Shown piece by piece: positions 24,007-35,268 of a stretch of DNA of 64,000 nt. The DNA is from Pseudomonas serbica. Its GTDB lineage: Bacteria; Pseudomonadota; Gammaproteobacteria; Pseudomonadales; Pseudomonadaceae. Location: contig NZ_JAQIYM010000010.1 of NCBI RefSeq assembly GCF_028823535.1, positions 241,804 through 305,803 of the forward strand, given 5' to 3'. The notes beneath the pieces were generated by a model. That model was given only the letters and a program-made list of their open reading frames with translations. It was not told where the DNA came from and searched no databases. The position numbers were made by a program, and so were the translations under genes. Each line of letters starts with the position of its first letter. Position 1 is the first letter of the stretch.

Positions 24007-25404
24007 CTAGGCTACGCACGCTGCCCCGGCCGGGTTGTTCACCAGGCGCTCAAGGGTGGTGCGATCCAATAGTTCGGTGTCCAATTTGATGTAAATCGCC
24101 GCTTCGTCTGCGACTATCACTGCATCTGTTACCCCTACGACGGCCTTCAGGCGCTCAACCAGCCCCGCTTCGCGGATCGCCTCGGGCGACAATGGCAAGC
24201 GCAGGCTTGTCACGTAGGGAGGTTCACGCATGGTAACAGCAAAGGCCAGCCAGAGGGCAGCCAGACCGGCGCATCCAAGGAACACAACCGACAGACCGCC
24301 ATGCTGGAACAGCCAGCCGCCGAGTATGCCGCCCAGTGCCGAGCCGAGGAACTGACTGGTGGAGTAGACCCCCATCGCCGTGCCCTTGCCGCCGGCCGGT
24401 GAAACCTTGCTGATCAGCGATGGCAACGAAGCCTCCAGCAGATTGAAGGCCGTGAAAAACACCACGGTTCCAATTACCAGAGCCCGCAAGCTGTCGCCGA
24501 ACTGCCAGAAGAATAGCTCAGTGAGCATCAGCGTCACGACGGCACCGAGTAAAACTCGTTTCATTTTGCGTCTCTTCTCGCCGTAGATGATGAACGGGAT
24601 CATGGCGAAGAAGGAAATCAGCAGCGCGGTCAGATACACCCACCAATGCTGCTCCTTGGGTAGCCCGGCTTTCTGCACCAGCGCCAGGGGCAAGGCAACG
24701 AAACTTGACATCAACATCGCGTGCAACACGAAGATACCAAGATCCAGGCGCAACAGGTCCGGGTGCTTGAGCGTCGGAATCAGCGCCTGCCGGGCGACAC
24801 CGGACTCACGATGCTGCAACGGCCCCGTGGAGCGCGGCACCATGAACATCACAATGACAATGCCGAACAGCGCCATGCCACCGGTGGCAAGGAACAACCC
24901 GGACAGCCCGAAGGCACGGGTCAACAACGGCCCTACTACCATGGCGACAGCGAACGACAGGCCGATCGTCATGCCGATCATGGCCATGGCTTTTGTCCTA
25001 TGCTGTTCACGGGTCAGGTCTGACAGCAACGCCATCACCGCTGCGGAAATCGCCCCGGCACCTTGCAGGATGCGCCCGGCGATCACGCCCCAGATCGAGT
25101 CGGCGTTCGCCGCCAGTACGCTTCCGAGCGCGAAGACGATCAGCCCCAGGTAAATCACCGGGCGGCGGCCGATGCGGTCGGAAATGAAGCCGAAGGGAAT
25201 CTGGAAAATCGCCTGGGTCAGGCCGTAAGCGCCAATCGCCAGCCCGATAAGGGCCGGGGTCGCTCCCGCCAGGTCCATCCCATAGGTCGCCAGAACCGGC
25301 AACACCATGAACATGCCAAGCATACGGAAGGCGAACACCAGGGCCAGACCGCTTGCCGCGCGGGTCTCACTGCCACTCATGCGCTCGCTGTGGGGATCGT
25401 GCAT
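24007..25404 (-). CDS. MFS transporter with C-terminal YAM domain (YajR-like)
   Basis: 465 aa. Twelve hydrophobic helices of the major facilitator superfamily with the motif A sequence GFISDRIGRRPVI between helices 2 and 3. After the last helix (about residue 390) comes a soluble ferredoxin-like domain (VERLKAVVGVTDAVIV ... IYIKLDTELLDRTTLERLV), as in E. coli YajR, where it is called YAM. Probably a proton-driven exporter; substrate unknown. A start at MSGSETRAASG, eight codons later, is also plausible. Upstream of ssb and divergent from uvrA. Confidence 0.85.
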   Translation of the reverse strand: MHDPHSERMSGSETRAASGLALVFAFRMLGMFMVLPVLATYGMDLAGATPALIGLAIGAYGLTQAIFQIPFGFISDRIGRRPVIYLGLIVFALGSVLAANADSIWGVIAGRILQGAGAISAAVMALLSDLTREQHRTKAMAMIGMTIGLSFAVAMVVGPLLTRAFGLSGLFLATGGMALFGIVIVMFMVPRSTGPLQHRESGVARQALIPTLKHPDLLRLDLGIFVLHAMLMSSFVALPLALVQKAGLPKEQHWWVYLTALLISFFAMIPFIIYGEKRRKMKRVLLGAVVTLMLTELFFWQFGDSLRALVIGTVVFFTAFNLLEASLPSLISKVSPAGGKGTAMGVYSTSQFLGSALGGILGGWLFQHGGLSVVFLGCAGLAALWLAFAVTMREPPYVTSLRLPLSPEAIREAGLVERLKAVVGVTDAVIVADEAAIYIKLDTELLDRTTLERLVNNPAGAACVA

Positions 25405-25595
25405 GGAAAAACCTCATGTGAACCGGCGGCGATTCTACCAGTCCCATCGATTGGCGGGGTATATCGCGACGCTTTGCCGCGCGTAGATGACAGAGCTTTC
25501 ATGTAAGGCTACGAAACCAGTATTCGATAGTGTGCATCCATCCAGTATTTGGCCGTATACTCCTACGTTTTCGACGCCCGCCGAGCGAGGCCACT

Positions 25596-28430
<2,835 letters not shown>

Positions 28431-28442
28431 CCGGGCTCCATG

Positions 28443-28484
28443 AAAAAGCCCCTGTCACTTCATCAGTGACAGGGGCTTTTTTTG
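28443..28484. terminator. Bidirectional terminator, uvrA / bfrA
   Basis: AAAAAGCCCCTGTCACT and AGTGACAGGGGCTTTTTTT pair over 12 GC-rich positions around a TCATC loop region, with T runs on both strands, between convergent uvrA and bfrA. Confidence 0.95.
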
Positions 28485-28493
28485 TATCAGCAA

Positions 28494-28958
28494 TCAGGTG
28501 TGGGATTGCAGATAGTTTTCGAGACCGATCAACTTGATCAGGCCCAACTGCTTCTCGAGCCAATAGGTGTGATCTTCTTCGGTGTCGTGCAATTGGACCC
28601 GCAGCATTTCGCGGCTGACATAGTCCTTGTGCTGCTCGCAGAGCTTGATGCCCTTGCACAGCGCGGCCCGCACCTTGTATTCCAGGCGCAGGTCAGCTTC
28701 AAGCATCTCGGTCACCGTGGTGCCGACATCCAGATCATCCGGACGCATGCGCGGCGTGCCTTCGAGCATCAGGATTCGGCGCATCAGGGCATCAGCGTGC
28801 CCGGCTTCCTCTTCCATCTCGTGGTTGATTCGTTCGTAGAGCTTGGTGAAACCCCAGTCCTCATACATCCGCGAGTGGACGAAATATTGATCACGCGCGG
28901 CCAGCTCGCCGGTCAGCAACGTGTTGAGGTAATCGATAACGTCTGGGTGGCCTTGCAT
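28494..28958 (-). CDS. bfrA: Ferritin (BfrA/FtnA type, predicted not to bind heme)
   Basis: 154 aa. Four-helix bundle ferritin with ferroxidase ligands Glu18, Glu51, His54, Glu93 (the family's Glu94), Glu127 and His130. In true bacterioferritins Met52 ligates heme at the subunit interface; here residue 52 is Ala (EEEAGHAD). The P. aeruginosa bfrA product was shown to be a heme-free ferritin, FtnA, and this protein fits that type. The start is ATG 28958 (MQGHPDVIDYL) with GGGAGA upstream; the open frame continues further without support. It lies beside katA, linking iron storage and peroxide defence. Confidence 0.93.
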   Translation of the reverse strand: MQGHPDVIDYLNTLLTGELAARDQYFVHSRMYEDWGFTKLYERINHEMEEEAGHADALMRRILMLEGTPRMRPDDLDVGTTVTEMLEADLRLEYKVRAALCKGIKLCEQHKDYVSREMLRVQLHDTEEDHTYWLEKQLGLIKLIGLENYLQSHT

Positions 28959-29071
28959 CGCCCTACATCTCCCTGCTTGAAAGTCTGTAGTTTGAACCAA
29001 CCTTGCCATAACGTCACCCGAAAGACGCAATAAAAGCGAAGATATTCTGAGAAAAGCAGCTTAAATAACGC

Positions 29072-29096
29072 AAAAACCGCCCAAACAAGGGCGGTT
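29072..29096 (-). terminator. Rho-independent terminator of katA
   Basis: On the minus strand AACCGCCC-loop-GGGCGGTT is followed by TTTTTG, 12 or so bases past the katA stop at 29108. The remainder of the bfrA-katA gap would hold the bfrA promoter. Confidence 0.88.
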
Positions 29097-29107
29097 CTGC
29101 TTCTCAT

Positions 29108-30562
29108 TTAGACTTCGTTAAGCTGTACGTTGAGCAGCGTTGCGATTGCTTCTCCATACGCCGGATCTGCCTTGTAGAAATGCTGCAATTGGCGATCGAC
29201 GACGTCGCTCGATACGCCTGACATGGCTCCAGCGATGTTATTGACCAGCAGCGTTTTCTGCTCGTCACTCATCAGTCGGAACAGTGCGCCGGCATGACTG
29301 TAGTAGTCGGTATCTTCGCGATGATCGTAGCGATCGGCCGCACCACTTAAAGCCAGCGCGGGCTCAGCATAACGAGGCGCCTGTTTTGGCGACTGCGAAT
29401 AGCTATTGGGCTCGTAGTTCGGTGCCGCACCTCCATTGTTGCCAAAAGCCATCGAGCCATCGCGCTGATAGGTGTTCACCGGGCTGCGTGGTGCGTTAAC
29501 CGGCAACTGTTGGTGATTGGTGCCGACACGGTAGCGGTGCGCGTCAGCGTAAGCGAATACACGACCTTGCAGCATGCGGTCTGGCGACAGACCTACGCCT
29601 GGCACCATGTTGCTGGGGCCGAACGCGGCCTGCTCAACCTCGGCGAAGTAGTTCAATGGATTTCGGTTGAGTTCCAGCTCACCGACTTCGATCAGCGGGA
29701 ACTCCTTCTGCGACCAGGTCTTGGTCACGTCGAACGGGTTCTCGTAGTGCGCTGCGGCCTGAGCCTCGGTCATGATCTGGATGCACACACGCCACTTCGG
29801 AAAGTCACCGCGCTCAATGGCTTCGAACAGGTCGCGCTGGGCGTAATCCGGATCGGTACCTGCCAGGCGCGCAGCTTCTGCAGGGGCGAGATTCTTGATC
29901 CCTTGCTTGGTCTTATAGTGCCATTTGACCCAATGACGCTCGCCCTGAGTATTGATAAGGCTGTAAGTGTGGCTGCCGAAGCCGTGCATGTGACGGTATC
30001 CATCAGGGATACCGCGGTCGGAAAACAGGATGGTGACCTGGTGCAGCGCCTCGGGCGAATGCGACCAGAAGTCCCACATCGCCTGGGCACTCTTCAGGTT
30101 ACTTTGCGGCAAACGCTTCTGGGTGTGGATAAAGTCCGGGAATTTCAGTGGATCACGAATGAAGAACACGGGGGTGTTGTTGCCAACGATGTCCCAATTG
30201 CCTTCCTCGGTGTAGAACTTCAAGGCGAACCCGCGCGGATCACGCTCGGTATCGGCCGAACCACGCTCGCCACCCACGGTGGAAAACCGCAGGAAAGTGG
30301 GGGTTTGCTTGCCGACTGCCTCAAACAGCTTCGCGCTGGTGTATTGAGTGATATCGCGTGTGACGGTGAACGTACCGTAGGCACCCGAGCCTTTGGCGTG
30401 TACGCGGCGCTCTGGGATGTTTTCACGGTTGAAGTGGGCAAGCTTCTCGATAAGGTGAAAGTCATCGAGCAGCAGCGGGCCACGAGGGCCGGCGGAACGG
30501 GAATTCTGGTTATCGGCAACAGGAGCGCCACTGGCGGTAGTAAGCGTATTGTTTTGGCTCAT
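29108..30562 (-). CDS. katA: Catalase KatA (clade 3 heme catalase)
   Basis: 484 aa. Small-subunit monofunctional catalase: active-site His55 in RRVHAKGSGA, the conserved Asn in GNNTPVFFIRDP, and the proximal heme Tyr in RVFAYADAHRYRVG. It removes hydrogen peroxide in the cytoplasm. Length is close to that of P. aeruginosa KatA (482 residues as I recall). Upstream, ATAG-N7-CTAA at 30666-30680 resembles half of an OxyR site (ATAG-N7-CTAT repeats), which is weak but in a sensible place. bfrA follows in the same direction after the terminator. Confidence 0.95.
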   Translation of the reverse strand: MSQNNTLTTASGAPVADNQNSRSAGPRGPLLLDDFHLIEKLAHFNRENIPERRVHAKGSGAYGTFTVTRDITQYTSAKLFEAVGKQTPTFLRFSTVGGERGSADTERDPRGFALKFYTEEGNWDIVGNNTPVFFIRDPLKFPDFIHTQKRLPQSNLKSAQAMWDFWSHSPEALHQVTILFSDRGIPDGYRHMHGFGSHTYSLINTQGERHWVKWHYKTKQGIKNLAPAEAARLAGTDPDYAQRDLFEAIERGDFPKWRVCIQIMTEAQAAAHYENPFDVTKTWSQKEFPLIEVGELELNRNPLNYFAEVEQAAFGPSNMVPGVGLSPDRMLQGRVFAYADAHRYRVGTNHQQLPVNAPRSPVNTYQRDGSMAFGNNGGAAPNYEPNSYSQSPKQAPRYAEPALALSGAADRYDHREDTDYYSHAGALFRLMSDEQKTLLVNNIAGAMSGVSSDVVDRQLQHFYKADPAYGEAIATLLNVQLNEV

Positions 30563-30753
30563 GCGATGTTCCTTCCTCTGTCGGTCTTGAACTGCCGGCT
30601 ATCGGCTGAGAAGGAGTATTGACCATCAATATGACAGCTACAAATTCATTAACTTGCAGGCATCGATAGAGAAAAACTAATGATCATCCCCATCACATCA
30701 TGACGCTGTGAACGAAGGGCACGCTTGTACAAACGGCGCGTTTCTTACAGGCA
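30563..30753. other. katA upstream region
   Basis: About 190 bases between the katA start and the rplQ terminator. A partial OxyR-like motif lies at 30666-30680. No ORF, REP or RNA gene is evident. Confidence 0.5.
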
Positions 30754-30779
30754 CAAAAAACCGGGCACTAGGCCCGGTT
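30754..30779 (-). terminator. Terminator of the alpha operon (after rplQ)
   Basis: On the minus strand AACCGGGC-CTAGT-GCCCGGTT is followed by TTTT, about 20 bases beyond the rplQ stop. It ends the ribosomal supercluster. Confidence 0.93.
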
Positions 30780-30799
30780 CTTTGTTTCAGACTGACGTC

Positions 30800-31186
30800 T
30801 TACTCGGCAGATACAGCTTCGCCAGCAGTAGCACGATCAACCAACTCGACGTACGCCATAGGCGCGTTGTCGCCAGCGCGGAAACCGCACTTGAGGATGC
30901 GCAGGTAGCCACCCTCACGGGTAGCGTAACGCTTGCCCAGGTCGTTGAAGAGCTTACCAACGATAGCTTTCGAACGAGTACGGTCGAAAGCCAGACGACG
31001 GTTAGCAACGCTGTCTGTCTTGGCCAAAGTGATCAGCGGCTCGGCAACGCGGCGCAGTTCTTTAGCTTTTGGCAGAGTAGTTTTGATCAGCTCGTGCTCG
31101 AACAGCGACACCGCCATGTTTTGGAACATGGCCTTGCGGTGCGAGCTGGTGCGGCTCAGGTGACGACCACTTTTACGATGACGCAT
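30800..31186 (-). CDS. rplQ: 50S ribosomal protein L17
   Basis: 128 aa. Begins MRHRKSGRHLSRTSSHRKAM, the invariant L17 N-terminus, with the conserved ELIKTTLPKAKELRR segment. Last gene of the rpsM-rpsK-rpsD-rpoA-rplQ unit, 42 bases after rpoA and followed by a strong terminator. L17 lies near the peptide exit tunnel of the large subunit. Length is close to the E. coli protein (127). Confidence 0.97.
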   Translation of the reverse strand: MRHRKSGRHLSRTSSHRKAMFQNMAVSLFEHELIKTTLPKAKELRRVAEPLITLAKTDSVANRRLAFDRTRSKAIVGKLFNDLGKRYATREGGYLRILKCGFRAGDNAPMAYVELVDRATAGEAVSAE

Positions 31187-31228
31187 GGTTCATTCCTTAC
31201 CAAACACTACGTTCGGTGATTACGACGA

Positions 31229-32230
31229 TCAGGCAGTCGCCTTGTCGTCCTTCTTAAGACTTGCAGGCGGCCAGTTGTCGAGGCGCATGCCGAGGGACAG
31301 ACCGCGGGAGGCCAGAACGTCCTTGATTTCAGTCAAGGATTTCTTGCCCAGGTTCGGAGTCTTCAACAGCTCTACTTCGGTACGCTGAATCAGGTCGCCG
31401 ATGTAGTAGATGTTTTCCGCCTTAAGGCAGTTAGCCGAACGTACAGTCAGTTCCAGATCGTCAACCGGGCGAAGCAGGATCGGATCGATCTCGTCTTCCT
31501 GCTCGACAACCACTGGCTCACTGTCACCTTTGAGGTCGACGAACGCAGCCAACTGCTGTTGCAGGATGGTTGCAGCACGGCGGATAGCCTCTTCAGGATC
31601 CAGGGTACCGTTGGTTTCCAGATCAATAACCAGCTTGTCCAGGTTAGTACGCTGTTCGACACGGGCGTTTTCCACCACGTATGCGATACGGCGAACCGGG
31701 CTGAACGAAGAGTCAAGCTGCAAGCGACCGATGCTGCGGCTTTCGTCTTCATCGCTCTGACGCGAGTCTGCCGGTTCATAACCACGACCACGAGCTACTA
31801 CGAGCTTCATGTTCAGGGCGCCGTTAGACGCCAGGTTAGCGATTACGTGATCGGGATTAACGATCTCGACATCATGATCCAGCTGAATATCGGCAGCGGT
31901 AACCACCCCCGAACCCTTCTTCGACAAGGTCAGCGTAACTTCGTCACGGCCGTGCAGCTTGATAGCCAGACCTTTAAGGTTCAACAGGATTTCAATTACG
32001 TCTTCCTGTACACCTTCGATGGCGCTGTACTCGTGGAGCACACCGTCAATCTCGGCCTCGACTACTGCACAGCCGGGCATTGAGGACAACAGGATGCGGC
32101 GCAGCGCGTTGCCCAGGGTGTGGCCAAAGCCACGCTCGAGAGGCTCGAGCGTGATCTTGGCGCGGGTTGGACTGACAACTTGCACATCAATGTGGCGAGG
32201 TGTCAGGAACTCATTTACCGAAATCTGCAT
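31229..32230 (-). CDS. rpoA: RNA polymerase alpha subunit
   Basis: 333 aa. N-terminal assembly domain (LEPLERGFGHTLGNALRRILLSS) to about residue 235, a flexible linker, and the C-terminal DNA-binding domain (LTVRSANCLKAENIYYIGDLIQRTEVELLKTPNLGKKSLTEIKDVLASRGL), which contacts UP elements and activators. Located between rpsD and rplQ, as in E. coli. Confidence 0.98.
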   Translation of the reverse strand: MQISVNEFLTPRHIDVQVVSPTRAKITLEPLERGFGHTLGNALRRILLSSMPGCAVVEAEIDGVLHEYSAIEGVQEDVIEILLNLKGLAIKLHGRDEVTLTLSKKGSGVVTAADIQLDHDVEIVNPDHVIANLASNGALNMKLVVARGRGYEPADSRQSDEDESRSIGRLQLDSSFSPVRRIAYVVENARVEQRTNLDKLVIDLETNGTLDPEEAIRRAATILQQQLAAFVDLKGDSEPVVVEQEDEIDPILLRPVDDLELTVRSANCLKAENIYYIGDLIQRTEVELLKTPNLGKKSLTEIKDVLASRGLSLGMRLDNWPPASLKKDDKATA

Positions 32231-32252
32231 GGATGCACCTATTTTCTAGCCC

Positions 32253-32873
32253 TTACTTGGAGTAGAGCTCGACAATCAGGCTTTCGTTGATGTCGGCGGA
32301 CAGATCACTGCGAGCTGGAACGTTCTTGAAAACGCCCGACTTCTTCTCAGTGTCTACTTCTACCCATTCTACGCGGCCACGTTGGGCACACAGATCGAGA
32401 GCTTGGACAATGCGAAGTTGGTTTTTTGCTTTCTCGCGAACAGCGACCACGTCACCAGCACGAACCTGGTAGGACGGAACGTTAACGGTTTGACCGTTTA
32501 CGCTGATCGACTTGTGCGATACCAGCTGACGGGATTCGGCGCGAGTCGAACCAAAGCCCATACGGTATACAACGTTGTCCAGACGGCATTCGAGCAGTTG
32601 CAGCAGGTTTTCACCGGTTGCACCTTTCTTGCCAGCAGCTTCTTTGTAGTAGCCGCTGAATTGACGCTCGAGAACGCCGTAGATACGACGGACCTTCTGC
32701 TTTTCACGCAGTTGGGTGCCGTAGTCGGACTGGCGACCGCGGCGTTGGCCGTGGATACCAGGTGCTGCTTCAATGTTGCACTTCGATTCGATCGCGCGCA
32801 CGCCGCTCTTCAGGAAGAGATCGGTGCCTTCGCGACGAGCGAGTTTGCATTTTGGACCAATGTAACGAGCCAT
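32253..32873 (-). CDS. rpsD: 30S ribosomal protein S4
   Basis: 206 aa. MARYIGPKCKLARREG N-terminus and an S4 RNA-binding domain (ECRLDNVVYRMGFGSTRAESRQLVSHKSI). Lacks the four-Cys zinc knuckle, so it is the C-minus type. Primary 16S rRNA binder; in E. coli it represses its own operon at the rpsM leader. Gap of 18 bases to rpsK. Confidence 0.97.
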   Translation of the reverse strand: MARYIGPKCKLARREGTDLFLKSGVRAIESKCNIEAAPGIHGQRRGRQSDYGTQLREKQKVRRIYGVLERQFSGYYKEAAGKKGATGENLLQLLECRLDNVVYRMGFGSTRAESRQLVSHKSISVNGQTVNVPSYQVRAGDVVAVREKAKNQLRIVQALDLCAQRGRVEWVEVDTEKKSGVFKNVPARSDLSADINESLIVELYSK

Positions 32874-32891
32874 TCTTTACAATCTCCTGGA

Positions 32892-33281
32892 TTACACGCG
32901 GCGCTTCTTCGGCGGACGGCACCCGTTGTGCGGGATTGGCGTCACGTCGGTGATGCTGGCGATCTTGTAGCCACAGCCGTTCAAAGCGCGGACTGCGGAT
33001 TCACGACCTGGACCTGGACCTTTGACGTTTACGTCGAGGTTTTTCAGGCCGTATTCCAGCGCAGCTTGACCAGCACGTTCAGCAGCTACTTGAGCAGCAA
33101 ACGGGGTGGACTTGCGGGAACCGCGGAAACCCGAACCACCGGAGGTAGCCCAGGAAAGAGCGTTACCTTGACGGTCGGTAATGGTCACGATGGTGTTGTT
33201 AAAAGATGCATGGATGTGGGCGATGCCATCAACCACTGTCTTTTTAACTTTTTTACGAGGACGAGCAGCAGGTTTTGCCAT
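32892..33281 (-). CDS. rpsK: 30S ribosomal protein S11
   Basis: 129 aa. MAKPAARPRKKVKKTVVDG N-terminus, then IAHIHASFNNTIVTITDRQGN and the C-terminal DVTPIPHNGCRPPKKRRV, which are diagnostic for S11, a small-subunit platform protein. Second gene of the alpha unit, 30 bases downstream of rpsM. Confidence 0.98.
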   Translation of the reverse strand: MAKPAARPRKKVKKTVVDGIAHIHASFNNTIVTITDRQGNALSWATSGGSGFRGSRKSTPFAAQVAAERAGQAALEYGLKNLDVNVKGPGPGRESAVRALNGCGYKIASITDVTPIPHNGCRPPKKRRV

Positions 33282-33311
33282 GATAATTTTCCTGTCGATT
33301 CGCTGGGGCGA

Positions 33312-33668
33312 TTACTTGCGGATCGGCTTACGCGGACCTTTACGGGTACGCGCGTTGGTCTTGGTACGCTGACCGCGTACTGGCAGACCACGACGATGAC
33401 GCAGACCGCGATAGCAACCGAGGTCCATCAAGCGCTTGATTTTCATGTTGATTTCGCGACGCAGGTCACCTTCAGTGGTGAACTTCGCCACTTCGCCACG
33501 CAGCTGTTCAATCTGCTCGTCGCTCAGATCTTTGATCTTTGCTGCTGGGTTTACCCCAGTCTCTGCACAAATTTTCTGTGCAGTAGTGCGACCAACACCA
33601 TAGATGTAGGTCAGCGAGATAACAGTATGCTTGTTATCTGGAATGTTAACGCCTGCAATACGGGCCAT
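33312..33668 (-). CDS. rpsM: 30S ribosomal protein S13
   Basis: 118 aa. MARIAGVNIPDNKHTVISL, the helix-two-turn-helix region and the basic C-terminal tail GQRTKTNARTRKGPRKPIRK. S13 forms the head bridges to the large subunit. First gene of the alpha unit: a promoter lies at 33728-33756, and its leader is the likely target for S4 feedback by analogy with E. coli. Confidence 0.98.
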   Translation of the reverse strand: MARIAGVNIPDNKHTVISLTYIYGVGRTTAQKICAETGVNPAAKIKDLSDEQIEQLRGEVAKFTTEGDLRREINMKIKRLMDLGCYRGLRHRRGLPVRGQRTKTNARTRKGPRKPIRK

Positions 33669-33727
33669 TCAGTGGGACTCCAATTGACAGCTACCTACGC
33701 CCCGGAAGCCAAGAAATAGGGCGCGAG

Positions 33728-33756
33728 ATAATATCGCTGTAATAACAAATAATCAA
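33728..33756 (-). promoter_or_regulatory. Promoter of the alpha unit (rpsM-rplQ)
   Basis: On the minus strand TTGATT-N17-TATTAT. The -35 begins immediately after the last base of the hairpin at 33757-33780. The start would be near 33720, giving a leader of about 50 bases before the rpsM ATG. Confidence 0.75.
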
Positions 33757-33780
33757 CCCGGCAGCGCACTAGCTGCCGGG
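33757..33780 (-). terminator. Hairpin between rpmJ and rpsM, abutting the rpsM promoter
   Basis: A perfect 9-bp stem CCCGGCAGC / GCTGCCGGG with a 6-base loop, 19 bases past the rpmJ stop. On the minus strand it is followed by TTGATTATTTGTTATT, which is T-rich and also contains the -35. Probably a terminator or partial attenuator. Confidence 0.7.
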
Positions 33781-33798
33781 CTTGAAGCACAATCACAC

Positions 33799-33915
33799 TC
33801 AGCCTTGGCGCTGTTTGTGACGCGGTTCCGCGCTGCAAATTACTCGAACAACACCTTCGCGGCGAATAATCTTGCAGTTACGGCACAGCTTTTTCACCGA
33901 TGCACGAACTTTCAT
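33799..33915 (-). CDS. rpmJ: 50S ribosomal protein L36
   Basis: 38 aa, read directly from the minus strand: starts [14 protein letters not shown] and ends EPRHKQRQG. Cys11, Cys14, Cys27 and His33 form the zinc site, so this is the zinc-containing (C-plus) paralogue. Pseudomonads often keep a second zinc-free copy under Zur control elsewhere; none is in this window. Between secY (24-base gap) and the hairpin before rpsM. Confidence 0.97.
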
Positions 33916-33939
33916 CACCAACTCCTCGAACCTTATGGG

Positions 33940-35268
33940 TCAGCGCAGCATGCCGCTGCCGTAACCCTTCAGGTTGGCTTTCTTCATCAGGGATTCGTAC
34001 TGGTGCGAAACGAGGTGCGATTGTACTTGGGACATGAAGTCCATCACAACCACGACGACGATCAGCAACGAGGTCCCGCCAAGGTAGAACGGAACGTTGG
34101 CTGCAACCACCAGGAACTGGGGCAACAGGCACACGGCCGTCATGTAAAGAGCACCGAACAGGGTCAAACGAGTCAGAACGCCATCAATGTAGCGCGCAGA
34201 CTGCTCACCTGGACGGATGCCCGGAATAAAGGCACCGGACTTCTTCAGGTTTTCCGCTACGTCTTTCGGATTGAACATCAACGCCGTATAGAAGAAGCAG
34301 AAGAAAATAATCCCTGCACTAAACAGCAGAATATTCAACGGCTGACCAGGAGCGATCGACTGCGAGATGTCCTGCAACCAGCCCATACCTTCAGACTGAC
34401 CGAACCAGGCACCCAGCGAAGCCGGGAACAGCAAAATGCTGCTCGCGAAAATGGCCGGAATAACACCGGCCATGTTCACTTTCAGCGGCAAGTGGCTAGT
34501 CTGCGCAGCGAAGACCTTACGGCCCTGCTGACGCTTGGCGTAGTGAACAGCAATACGACGCTGACCACGCTCAATGAACACCACGAAACCGATGATCGCT
34601 ACTGCCAGCAAACCGATGGCAACCAGGGCGAAGATGTTGATATCACCCTGACGTGCAGACTCGAAAGACTGCCCGATCGCTCTCGGAAGACCGGCGACGA
34701 TACCCGAAAAAATCAACATCGAGATACCGTTGCCAACACCACGCTCAGTAATCTGCTCACCCAGCCACATCATGAACATCGCACCAGCCACAAAAGTGGT
34801 TACCGCGACGAAATGGAAGCTAAAGTCACCAGTGAACGAAACGCCCTGCCCCGCCAGACCAATGGACATGCCAATGGCCTGGACAAGAGCAAGGACGACA
34901 GTGAGGTAGCGGGTGTACTGGCTGATCTTGCGACGGCCAGCTTCACCTTCCTTCTTCAACTGCTCCAGCTGCGGGCTGACGGCGGTCATCAGTTGCATGA
35001 TGATCGATGCCGAAATGTACGGCATGATCCCCAGTGCAAAAATGCTCATCCGCTCCAGCGCGCCGCCGGAAAACATGTTGAACAAGCTAAGAATGGTCCC
35101 CTCATTCTGTCGAAACAGGTCCGCGAGTCGGTCCGGGTTAATACCTGGAACCGGGATGTGTGCGCCTATTCGGTAGACGATAATCGCCAGGAACAGAAAA
35201 CGCAGACGAGCCCAGAGTTCAGACATACCGCCTTTGCCGAGCGCAGAGAGAGCACCTTGCTTAGCCAT
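33940..35268 (-). CDS. secY: Protein translocase subunit SecY
   Basis: 442 aa. Ten transmembrane helices with the conserved IPVPGINPDRL near the N-terminus, PGIRPGEQSARYIDGVLTRL near helix 8, and QVQSHLVSHQYESLMKKANLKG at the C-terminus. Forms the SecYEG channel with secE, which also lies in this window. ATG directly follows the rplO stop. Confidence 0.98.
   Translation of the reverse strand: MAKQGALSALGKGGMSELWARLRFLFLAIIVYRIGAHIPVPGINPDRLADLFRQNEGTILSLFNMFSGGALERMSIFALGIMPYISASIIMQLMTAVSPQLEQLKKEGEAGRRKISQYTRYLTVVLALVQAIGMSIGLAGQGVSFTGDFSFHFVAVTTFVAGAMFMMWLGEQITERGVGNGISMLIFSGIVAGLPRAIGQSFESARQGDINIFALVAIGLLAVAIIGFVVFIERGQRRIAVHYAKRQQGRKVFAAQTSHLPLKVNMAGVIPAIFASSILLFPASLGAWFGQSEGMGWLQDISQSIAPGQPLNILLFSAGIIFFCFFYTALMFNPKDVAENLKKSGAFIPGIRPGEQSARYIDGVLTRLTLFGALYMTAVCLLPQFLVVAANVPFYLGGTSLLIVVVVVMDFMSQVQSHLVSHQYESLMKKANLKGYGSGMLR

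Noticed and set aside
25405..25595. Possible LexA box upstream of uvrA
   Set aside because: The best candidate (CAGTATTTGGCCGTATACT) does not match CTGT-N8-ACAG, so SOS control is not supported.
30666..30680. OxyR site upstream of katA as a separate feature
   Set aside because: Only ATAG-N7-CTAA is present; the second half of the four-part motif is missing. Mentioned in the katA entry only.
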